Source of the DNA: Chaunax sp. Z400
Lineage: Eukaryota; Chordata; Actinopteri; Lophiiformes; Chaunacidae
Direction: 5' to 3'
Length of the DNA: 64,000 nt
Assembly: GCA_037577475.1 (NCBI GenBank)
Contig: CM075193.1
Span: 8,456,617-8,520,616 of the forward strand
Position numbers and translations under genes: made by a program. Below the pieces are notes generated by a model. It saw only the letters and a list, made by a program, of their open reading frames with translations, made no database searches and was not told the DNA's origin. The first letter of the stretch is position 1. Each line of letters opens with the position of its first letter. Positions 11,501 to 23,500 of this stretch are shown piece after piece.

Positions 11501-14500
11501 AAAGCAGCTTTGAGCAAAGAGAAATTTAGCAGCCAGGGGAAAGGACAAAATGAGACAAACAGTGAAGCAAAAGGAAAAAGGGGGCTTGTAAATCAAACTT
11601 CGATTGTTAAAGAGAATGGCTGGCGATCAATTAAAGCTTCAGACCTCTGTGAAAGTGGGATGTCACACAGCAGCACCAACACTACTGTTTGCCCCTCTAA
11701 GGCAACAGAAAACGAGAGTGATATAACAGATAAAATAACCTCTGATGTTATCACAGTCCCATCTGTTGTTTCGTCAAAGTGTGTAGAACATTTTGCATCA
11801 ACCCCTCCTGCAGCCCCCATCCAGTCGGAGAAGCCTTATGATCAGGTGTCATTGTTAAAGCACCGAGATGATATTGTGGTCAGCCCCGTTCTTGCTGCCT
11901 CCCAGTTTGAGAGAATATCACTTGAAAAAGCTACAGCCAGCATGTCTCCTGTTGAACAAGGCTCTGTGAATACAGAGGCTGCCGATGTGTCACAGAATCC
12001 TGCACCTGGACCAAGAGCCCAAGAACCAGATACAAACTGGATACAGGCTCTGAAAGAAGCTGCATCTCTTTCTCAGCGTAAACAAGAGAACACAGTAGAG
12101 ACCTTAAGGTAAACAAAAGAGCATGTGTGTGTGTTTGAATTTATTATATGAGAAAATGCCTTGAGAATACAAGATTAGAGGAGACTTAACAGAGATGTTT
12201 AGTGTAGCGGTTGACTGATATTGGTTGTCAATGGCCAATGAATTGAAAAAGATGGTTAATATATATCGCTGATGTCATGTTGTTGTTGCTGTTATTGCAT
12301 CTGATTTAATAATAGCAATTTAGATACAAAGTATCTGAACGTGAATAAACATTTATTTAAAACTAATGTTATTGTCTGCAGTAACATGTTGTTTTGGACA
12401 TAGAAAAATACATTGGGTTCAATCAAATCAGTCAATCAATCAATCAATGTTGTTAATTTCAGAACATGAAGCATGGTATTTAATAGAAAACAAGGTACAG
12501 TATTATACCTAATAGTTTGTTTGTCAACCTTTTTGTCTATCAAAGGGTCGTAAATGTCTCCATGTGTTGTAAAGGTCAGTGGATGTCACCATGAGCTCCC
12601 CCTTAATGTGTTGCACAAAGACACATGTTCACATGCTGTCACATTCCATGTGTTCAAGTACATCACAGACACAACGAGAAAGTATTGTCTGCTTAGGTTT
12701 TGTGTCACCAGCCACTACGATCATAACCGGGACACAAGAATCATGAATAGAAGAATATCTTCAGTTATACTAACGTTTTCATGGGTTTTAAAGTCTCTGT
12801 TCTCAGTTGAATATCAATCGATCTTCGTATTTTTCATCTTAGCATTCAGGCCTTGTGTAGCGGGATATTACAGAGACCACTGTGACAATGAATATGAATG
12901 AGGAGGTAAACACAGAGATGTGCTTTGTATTGACTCGAGCTGGAGTCAGATGACTGCCTGTTGAAGCCTAATGGAAGTAATACAGTCCTTTTTAGTCAAA
13001 GGATGACATCAGCTGTGACATCGTCCCTGCTCTCCAGGGCAAGAAAGATCCAGTTCTCTTAACACAATGCAACAACAACACCACAAACACACATGCAGAG
13101 GCCCCGTCCTCACTCAAACACAAACATTTGCCATTTGTCAGTCACTCTTTGTGTATGTGCTATAAACCTAACGGAAATCCCAACCCCCTCTTCTCTTGCA
13201 TTGTTTTTCTAGACCCCTCCCATCTCTGGAGTCTCCTCAACTAGAGTTTCTTACTCCAACTGAGGAGATAGCTGCTCTTGTGGGACAGAAGGAGATCCCA
13301 CCACAGGAGCAAGCAGCAGAGAAGACAGCAGAGATCCCTGCTCCATATCTGGGGGAGAAGCCAGTGGATCTTCCTGATACTTTCAAAACAACACCAGAGC
13401 TCCCAAAACCAGCACAGCAAACAGTAGAGCACCCAGAACCAAAACAGAGCACAAGAGTAGAACTCCCAGAGGAAACGAAAGGAGAGGATCTCTCAGAACC
13501 AACCAAGCCAGAAGAGCATCCTCCACAAGAACTTCCTGAACCAAAAGGGAAGCTGGTGTCTTCTTCTGAAATACAGGAGGAGGCATCCGATCTCCCAGAA
13601 CCACAGAAAAAGGAAGAACCAGAGCCAATAAAGACGACGACAGAGCCCCTAGAACCAGAGAAGAAGCCGATTAGCAAGCTACCAGAGGAGAAACCTGTGG
13701 AAATCCCACCGGAGGAGCCATTTAAAGTGACGGCTGAGGAAACTGCAGTGACAGAAGAAGTCCAGGATCCAGCTGAGGAGCTACAGACCAGTGGGTGAGT
13801 GTCTCCTAAATTCTAATCAATTAAAATGAGCATTGGTCTTTATCACTGTGATCCTTGTGAGCTAATTAATTAATTAATTACAACTTCCATTCATTTTCCC
13901 ACTCCTACAAGGCCTCAGCCATGGAACTGTTCTCTTTCAGAGTCTGGATTAAAGAAAAGGTGTCCTTTTAAACCTCAATCGACTAAAATCGAAGGATTAT
14001 GGCCCTCTTACCATTAAGAACAGGTTTACAGTAGACTGGCAGCTTTGTGGTTGACTTGTTTCCAGGCAGCAGAATCATTATATGACCTTTCAGACCTGAT
14101 AGTTTTCCTAAAACCTATCATAACATTTCCATTCCAGTGATGTATCTGAGAATTTTTATTGCAGCCACCTTGTAAAAGGGGGAATCTCAGGGGGGACATG
14201 CTTTACGGCTCAGCAGCTCTGCCTGTCACACATTTCAAATGGATTTCCATGTGCTTAGACAGTCCCCTTGGTGTCTCTGTTTTGCTTTGGCACCTCCAGG
14301 GCGTCTGGTTGGTTGTAGCTGTCTGCAGTGGTTTAACAGTGTCAGATTAGACAAATGAGTCTCTGTCTCACAGATTTGTACTGGTTGATTTAATGGCAGT
14401 GAACCCTCTATGTTTTAAAAACTCTTGACTAAGTTATAGACACATAGTAAACCAGCGTGTCATTACGTTAGACCTCCATGTGACCATTCTGTATTTATTT

Positions 14501-17500
14501 AAACTCTAGCCAGACTAACTTTCCATATGTGTCATTATTTTACTCAAAAACTTCATATGTCACTAGAGAATTCATTGTGCATCTGAGTATGTGTCATGCA
14601 GGCATTGTTTTCCCAGTCTTTCCTATGTTATGAATGTATTGATGGCAATTTATTCAAATCAAATAATTGCTGCTGCTCAGCCTTAGCTTTTCTCACCTCC
14701 CTCTCTCTTATTTGTCACTCTCCCTTGAGTCCTCTCCGTTTGCTGCATGCCCAGAAGCCATCCCAACATGCCAGAGTAGCACTTGCTGCCTGTCTGTCAC
14801 ACCACTTGTCCCATCACTGCTGTTGGAGATGTAAAGGTTTGTTCAGAGTGCGAGAGAGGAGGAGTGACAGTGCTATTTGCACTATAGGTTTCATCAATGG
14901 ATAAGGTTACACTTGTGTACGTGTGGCAGGGACACAAATGTAGCTGCATGGTTGATGATATGTGTGTGTGTGTACATACATGTGTTTTTCCCCGCCCCTC
15001 AGAGGCTGTCCTCTGTCAGTCCTGTTCAGCTTGTGGTGTTTTGTGAACCGAAGCCTGCAGTGGGAGGAATTTGGGCAGGCACTCAAGCCTCACTTAAGTC
15101 ATTTGCACAGACCAGACAGAGTGGAACAAAAGCCAGAGCTCAGAGAAACACATGAGCTTTAGCTGCAGCGTGACTGTGTATGACAGACAGAGGAAAGGAC
15201 CGGGACATGCCTTATTGTCTCTGGTGTGTGGCAGCAGAAGTCATTTCCATCACTTACCTGAAGTTAGATCTGAAGTTGTGTGATGGACTCCCCCGTAGCT
15301 GAAGTCATCCGGGTGAGTTGACAAGAAGTAGCTGCCCTATTTTCTTGTGTGTGTGTCTGCAGTAGGTGTTTAAGTCCCTCCAGGTGGATGCAGCAGATGG
15401 TCAGTAGGTAAGGGGAGGGACAATTGGAAAGACGAAGGGAAAGAAGGCAGAACGGACGGAAAGTTGCGAAATGCTGTATATATGTTGAACTTGAAAAAAT
15501 GTTACAGGTTATAGCACGTTGGCTCCCCTCCCCTACCTGATGTGGAGGCTGCCTGATTGAGGGTTTTGGAAGGCATCTCAGTAGCAACAGATCTAATGAT
15601 TATCTACTATCTGTACATATACCTTTAAACTAAAATTGGCCACTGACTGACTTGCTATATGACATAAAGCATAAAAGAATGCCATTGAAATGCTTCTTTT
15701 AAATTGTCTAAAGAAATAGTTTTTAATGAAATCAGTCAAACCATTTTCATGAAGCACTGTGGGAAACCTGTGAGCCTTCAGGTTACCATGTTGGATATTT
15801 CTCATCCACGTTTTCGGAGTAAAGACGAGCAGCCCACATTGTCCTGTAAATAGACTAGTTGCCATGGTAATTGTAGGTTCGTATGACTCCTTTGGAGTGA
15901 ACGAGGTAATCTCATGTGTTTCATTTCTTCAATCATACTAGACTGCCTTTAAATACTCATGTCATCTGCGGCAGTGGTGACAGAAGAGAATGGGTGGATT
16001 ATTTATGAAGTATGTGCCACAGTGTGTTCTTGAATGGGCCGTTTGTGTGTGTCGGTACAGTATGAGCTCGCTGCTGGCTGCAGGACAGAAATGGTCCTCC
16101 CATCATCAGAGGAGAAGAAATTAAAAACTTTTCTCCGTAACGTCGGCTGGTTTTGTTGACTACTCTGTTTATCATTAAACACCCTCTCTGGACTTGATGT
16201 CTTTCACGAGCAACTGCTTCCTGTAGATTATACTAAATGTGTGTGTGTGTGTGTGTGGCTTCAATACAACACAGGCAAAGTCGCTATTATTTACCTAATA
16301 GTGAAAATGAAGGCTAGAGAAACAGGTTGGACTGTGGTACGAAACTATGTATCCCTGGACTGGCCTTGTAAAATGCATTCTGGATATTTGTAGCACAGTT
16401 TATGAGGTGTTCTTGAGTAAATACCCAGCCCACTGTTGAATTAGCAACAATAGAAAACTGTATTGGACAGCCTCCAGATGTTAACAGTGCAGCTTTACTG
16501 ATGTGAGGAAGTATGTGGCTGAAAAGAACACAATACCCACCCTGACTTGTTTCATTCATCCCATTATTCCAGCGATGCCTCTGTTTGTTCATACCTGTCA
16601 TATCTTGAAGAAGGGCCAAATCGGTAATCTCCAGCTCTGCTGCCTTTATCTCTACATAAATGCCACTGAACCAGTGAATACTCCATTAGCCTAATCCATT
16701 TACTATGAGCTCCATAGCATTTTTTGTCCATCTTTGGAGGCAGCAGTGTGTCTTATTTTGCTCAGACTGTGTTGTGACTTGCTAGTTTCTATTTCCAGGC
16801 TGCATGTGCCAAGTTCGCCACAGATGCTGACATATGTATAGCTCTGGCCGGCTGGTGTAAAGTCACAGACCCAGGATTTGTAATTAGAGGAATGGGACCA
16901 ATAAAAATTCAGAAATGAAATTCTTGGATGTTACTTTTTCGAGCGGCCATCCTGAATCAATTATAAAATTCTGTTCCTGTTGTGGAATGAAAGGAACCAG
17001 ACTTGTGTTACATGTAAAATGTAACCTGCTACACCCTTTAGAAAAGCACACACCCTCATTAAATGTCATTAAGTTCTGGCTTTACTGGAGGGAGAGATGG
17101 GGAATAACAGAGCTCAATTTGATTCTGAAAGAGCAGCTCAACTGAAGAGCTAGATGCTTGAATGAATGCGCTTTAGGTGATGGAGCTATTGTAAAGGTCC
17201 ACTCTGCAGAAGAGGCTGTTGGGGTATTTTTAGAGCTCAACAGAAGGCAGGCCCCAAGTGGGGAACAGCTGCATGGGCGTCCATCACATCGCCTGTCAGA
17301 TTAGAGAGCCTACTACTCCTGATAAGATGGGCATGGATCAGGGCTAAATCCACTCCACCAGGTGGCCAGTGATGACAGAGCCAGACACCCTCAGACCTGC
17401 TGCTTCTGCAGAAGGCAAGTAGAACAAGCAAAAGAATCATGGACCGTCATGTAAGGGGGCTGATGAGAGGAGTTTCAGGTTCATGTCATTTAAATGACAA

Positions 17501-20500
17501 AGCATTCTTAGGATGGTTGGAGTGAGTTTTTAATCTTTCAAGTCACTCTTAGGTTTAGGTGAGGGCACAGAGCAGAGTGCTCCATCTCTCTCTGCATTGA
17601 GGTAAGTCTCTGTTCATATAGAAGAAATGGGTTCTCCGTATCGCCGTACTTGGCCTTCCTGTTTTGGTCTGTCTGTTGATGTTTTGTGTTCCCTACCCTG
17701 CAGGCGCTCCTACGCTGAGCAGGCAAAGAGAGGTGACCGTGCCCCTGGCTCTCCCCCACCTCCTGCTTCCGAATACCACTTCTTGCCTGCCCTCCCTCCT
17801 CACCTCCACAGCACCACAGAGTTCCCAACTCCTCCTCCCACACCCCCAGAGAGGCACACGCCGGCAGCGGTACCAACTCCACCTGCATCTCCACGCCTTC
17901 CCTCCCCTCCTTCACGCCCTGCCTCCCCTTCTGTAGCTCCTGCTTACCAGTGTGAGGACCCTGCTTCTGCATCAAGCCTCCCCCCTTTAAGGTATGAACG
18001 CAAGAACATTTTATTGTGAAATTAATCACAAAATACCCTTAATTTTTTATGTTAAAAGAATGTGATTAGAATATATGCCGGTGTTCTTTTGGTCCTCTGC
18101 TCTGCTTTGTTTGAAAGAGATTTCTTCAGTGCTGGCACTTGTCCATCTAACCAGCTTGATGAAAAGTAGACATGTCCTTATCCTTTAACCCTGAGTTTAG
18201 GTCAAATTAAAGCATTAAACTGACATCTGGCACCTGAATTACCTGGTAGATGCTGATCTCCTGGACTGGGAGAAAAACTGTTGGAAATGCAGTCATAAAT
18301 TACGTTTTGTTGCTTGTTCTTTTCCTCGGGAAGAGACAATACAGGAAATATGGAGCTGGGGCAGGCAGGAAGCATTAGCTTTGCAAACAGCGGAAACGCT
18401 TAGCTTGGCTGTGTCCAAAGGTGACAAAATCTGCCTACCTGCATCTCTACATGTGGAAACAAAATTACTCAAACCCCATTCTACATTAGGTTTACTGGCA
18501 AATATACTAATTATTAGCTGTTTGCAATAACCAAATCAAACATGAACAGTGTAGATAGCTCAATACAATACATTTTAATATTGTAGCAGATATTACAAAT
18601 GCTTTTCCCAAATATAACACAAAATGCAGTCTGAGAATGATTCAACTCCCTAATAACAAGCATCTTTAGTACTTTGGAGACCCTGTTGCTGCTGTATATA
18701 GTTTTGTGGATTAAATAAATAAATTATACCATGTTAATTATTGAGTTTTAGTGGTGCTGCTTGGTGGATTTTTTTGTACCCTTTGAACAGAATCAAGCAT
18801 TTTCTTTTTTCATGTTTCCAGTCTATTTGCCACGTTACGCTAAGCTATCCAGCTGCTGACTCATATTTACCGTACAGACAAGAGATTGGTATCGATTTTC
18901 TCCTCCAACTCTCTGCAAATAAGCATATTATGTCCTTAGATGTTTAATTGTTCCTGTAAGGAATTGACATTGCTCATCATACAGACACATCACATATAGC
19001 AATATGTGAAATCCAGTCTGCTCTTTCAGCAAACAGTCTAACCACCTCATAAAATGACATATTTTCATTACTATGCATGTCTACCACATGAACTCATAGG
19101 AAACATGGCAGAGGGTGTGTGTGTATTTAACAGAGGCCGACTCCACTTTGAAATAATTCACAAACAAATACATCACTTTTTGAAGGTTTTGTTTATGTCC
19201 CCCCTCTGAAAATAACTAATGTCATCATGACTTAAAGCTTGTTTTTTGCACATCAAGAACCCAGCTTGACATTTACTTGACTTCCTCGAAAAGCGACCGA
19301 CGGTTAAAGAAGGTATCTTTAAATACATATCTATATATCTATCTTTTTTTAAAGACGATATTTTTAAATGAGGGCTTACTGTGAAAGAAATCGATCACCA
19401 TAAAACACTTGCTATTAGAGTGGAGCTTGGTTTGACAATATGTCCATTCAAAAGACCAGAGTACTTTAACATTAATGTTTCCAATAAGTTGAGCTGACAT
19501 ACCTTCTAATGCTGAGCATTGTAAACAGCATCAAGTAACTAAAACTGACCTGTTTCCTGGTTCCACCTGTTCTTAGTGAAAGGTTATGTATTAAGAACAA
19601 ACTATCAAAATAAAGAGATACGTAGGTTCAAAGTAAGCATTGTAATTAGTTTACGGTAACATCTTATTGGACAGATGAGCAAAACAGCACAATAATGACC
19701 GAAAGTGACAAATGTCAGAAATGCATCACCTCAAGATTAAATAAGGAAGTTCAGGTTCATCCACCTTTGTGAAAGCAGACTGAAAGGATGCTCATTAAAA
19801 CACACTCCCATACTGATTAACATAGCACTTAACATTCCTCTGCTGTCCTTTGTGTCAGACTTTTAAGAGGGAATGGAATGACTCAGCCTCTTTGACAGCG
19901 TACCGTTGTCAACGACCAGCAGAGGGTGTTTTCCTTTCACAGAGTCCGGTGTTCATGTTGTTCTGACAGCTTGAGTCTCCTCTCTGCTGTCTGAATGATG
20001 CAGCTATTTGAAATCAACACAGCGGGACATAGCAGCTCTCCTGTTCCTCATTTTATTATTATTGTTTTCTGTATGGAATTATACTTATTTAGTTATGACT
20101 TGATGGTATTTGGTTCTCTGAATGACTCTTGCTCAGAGAAGACCAGAATTGTGAGAGGGCAAGGCTAGTGCAGCATTACATTATTCATGATATGTGAGAT
20201 GACTTTTAGATATCAGTGGTGCACCAATGCAGTAACAGATGTAATATTCTGAATGGATGTGGCAGACTGTCGCCTTTGCGTGCAGACACACAGACTATGC
20301 CAACCTATGTGCAACTATACTTTTGATATGGTATATTAGTTTGACGTCATATATAATGCAATCTGTGCTGGTGATTAAGTGATGATGTATCAATCCCTGC
20401 AGAGACAAAGCAACTCCCTCTGAGCTGCTTTAAACAATTTGCCCTCCATCAGCATGCCACATTGTTAGTCATCCAAAACTAAACATCTTTTAATGCTTAT

Positions 20501-23500
20501 TTTACATGCTTTTTCATGAATGGCTCACTGAGGTATAATAAAATCGAGACAAGCTTCCCTTTTTGAATAATTATTCAAAACAATTAATGGCAGCGTCTCC
20601 CACACACACGCTTTCTGTCATGAAGATAATCCCTGACAGATAAATTGTTCCTCCCCTGCCTATTTAATTTTTAACAGCTGTCTTTAATCTCTTAAAGAGT
20701 GTAGAGAAGGCCAGGTGGAAAGCATTGCATTTTACAATATTTCAACAGCTATCTCCTCTCATTTACCTCTATCTAACAAAGGTGCTCACCCCATTATCTT
20801 ATGCTACCACAACACATGTCTGCAATAGAGATACTGGATCTATGGGTATCTAAGCCTTTGTGTCACTGGATCTAAGTGCTCTGATTGGCCCACTGATTGC
20901 TTTTGTCATTCATGATTAAATGAAAAGGAATGCCAGTGAATCTTAACATATGTTGTGAAAAGTTAGTAGAAATGGATTAAATGTGGGAGTGGATGTTTTG
21001 TAGACACAGCCTTAGGAATTGGTCCCATCGGTGATTGTTTATGGGAGCAACGCAGCCTCCTCTTGGCATATGATAAGAAAGCAGGCTCCAGGCTCTTCTC
21101 CTGCTGCCTGCCATCATTATCTTACACTGTATTTTTCATGCATTCTTCAGTTCTGGCAGAGTTTATCTGTCATTTACAGTTTTGTTATCACATTTAGGAA
21201 GCACCTATTACAATCTCCTGCCAAGAATGAAGTGAGGAGGGGGATATAGGAATGGGTTTCCTCCGTCACAACAAAACCGTTTAACATTTTTTTTCAAAAC
21301 GTTACACAACACACAACAACCATGTACTGAAGTAGTGCCTTTTGCTATTTTTAGAACTTTACTTGTTTGTATTTTTTTCATTTCCATGGCTACAATTTGG
21401 ACTTATGCTCATTCTGTCAAACTGTTCAATACCTTTCTCACAAAACTTATTGTACACATCTCCAATGTTCTGGAGAGGTGCCTTTTGACATTTTGGGAAT
21501 TTTAAGCATTTTATTTATTTGTTTTTTAATTTAGAAAATTTTTGCTTTATCTTAGATATGCAAGAATTTAATTAACAGGGTCAACTGGAATAACAAAAGG
21601 TCAAAAGGGAGAATAATAATTTTCCCTTTCTCTGATGGAATGCACTCGTGGTGGGAGGTTGTGAGTATTTCATGCTTGTTTGCTACAGAAAGGGTGTGGT
21701 ATTAGTTGAAGCTTGTGTTTTTTTTCTTGCTTAGGTGTCTTTGAATTTTGCCCTGTGACAATCTTTGACAATCTCTGTGATTAAACCACAGATTTGATCT
21801 GACTTGACAGCACTGTGAGCATTTATCTCAACACTCTGAAAGATTAAAAACTACATATTAGGTCAATCAGAGGTCTCACTCATCTTTTCTACGACTTAAC
21901 TTTATGTTTAGATTTTAAAACCCATTTCACCGGCATGAAGAGGTCATATTTTTTCTGTTACCACTTTCTTAAGTAAAATGTTTTGTGAATCTTCCCACTT
22001 AGTTTCAATCTACAAACATGAAAACCAAAACTGTTCTCCACCATCACAGTAGAAGCAGACACCATTACATTCAAACCCTCTTGCAGAGTATTATGCTGAT
22101 TGTAGTGACCCTGATTCCTCTTGAGCGCTGTTATGAATCTTTCAGAAAAAACTGCCACAGCCAAGTCTTCCAGGGCCTGAGTTTGTTGAATTTTTAATCT
22201 CTTAATTTTCTTTAGTCTACAGTTGAATCTGCAGCTGCAAGGCCAGACTCTCGCCACCCAGAGAGGATGTTTATGTCACGCATTCAATAGAGTAGGAACT
22301 TGTGCTTTGCACATGCATGCTTTGCTGGCCTACATACATCTTTTAACTTGTATGAGGGTCTGGATGGCAGTGGAAATCAATATTTTCTCCTCAGCAGGGA
22401 TCTGTGTTGGGAGTTGTGAGTGGGCAGCATTTTTACTTGTCCCCTCGGGCTGTGAAGCATCGACCAATAGGCTCATCCGAGACTACAATTGCATCATTAT
22501 TCTTGTGAAATTCAGTTAATGGACTTTACATGCAAACACTCCCCTTTTCAACAGTGGTGTTAGGTTGGACACTGGGTTTTATGTTATCTCTTCCACAGAG
22601 GTACGACACCCGACACCAGCATACAGTGAGGTTGTGTGACTTAAGGGCTGCAGGCTGGAGTTGCTATTGTAGTGAGCCCTCATTTCCCATGAGTGCACAA
22701 TAGATTTATTCTTCTCATATTTCCACTTCCTCCGTTTCCCTATTGCTCCTTGACAGTCAATGGGAAACTGGAAGAACCTGTTCTTACTCTTATTTCCACC
22801 CCACGGGACACATTCTCTGCATCTGTCACACAAATATCTAAAAGAAATCTCATCTTCTTATCTTTGATGCAACTCAAAATTTGATGAGTGTCTGTAAATT
22901 AAATCGCCGACCCAGCCCGGTGCCTCAGGGATTCATCACAGAGACCTGAGAGAGGGGGATCTTAGCAGGAGATGCATGGCAACCGGGTAACAAAATGAAA
23001 GAGAATGATGGAGTGAAAGAAAAAGAACTGTTTAACACTGTGGTTTTGGGGGTCTGCTATTGTTAGGCTCCCCTGCATAGTGGCGGCGAGAAAAAGCTGC
23101 TTGTCTTTTTAAAGGCACAGGAGGATGGAGTCGGGGGAGAAGAGAGGGGGGAGGAGGCAATGAGAGCAGCAACACAGCTCAGCGGTATCAGCAGCCAAAC
23201 AGAGAGGAGGCACCTCAGATGCAAGAAGACAAGAAAGAGGGATTATCATTTCACCCTGTTTGTTTTGGATTATTCTCTTCTTGATATTTCGCACTTGGAG
23301 ATTTTGTTCCTCCTTGTGTCTTGTGTTGGATCATTTTAACCACCAGATGAGAAGCAGGAATATTAACAGTCTGTAGAGGAGCTCAGGGATGTCGTGAATA
23401 AAGTCATCATTCACTGCTTTGCTCCTGATGCGAGCAGGACTCGCTCATCCTCTGCACTTGCAGCGCAGCAAGCTCAGCCATTGCTCACCTCCTCCGGCAC

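Larger units (their letters stand above)
12109..13212 (+). other. tacc2: tacc2 intron
   Basis: No coding signal. It contains a short CAAT/AATC run (12432-12448) and, near 12205-12280, sequence resembling the edge of a fish hAT-type element (GCGGTTGACTGATATTGG...AATGGCCAATGA). It ends in a good acceptor, TTGTTTTTCTAG. Confidence 0.6.

Noticed and set aside
6550..11820. Several 60-98 codon open frames on the - strand within the giant exon
   Set aside because: They are shadows of the strongly coding + strand, with no splice or start context.
12554..12901. 115-codon open frame in the intron after the giant exon
   Set aside because: No coding bias. The tacc2 phase already matches without it.
13237..13677. 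146-codon open frame opposite the PEP-repeat exon
   Set aside because: A mirror of a biased P/E-rich sequence, reading as S/G-rich. Not a gene.
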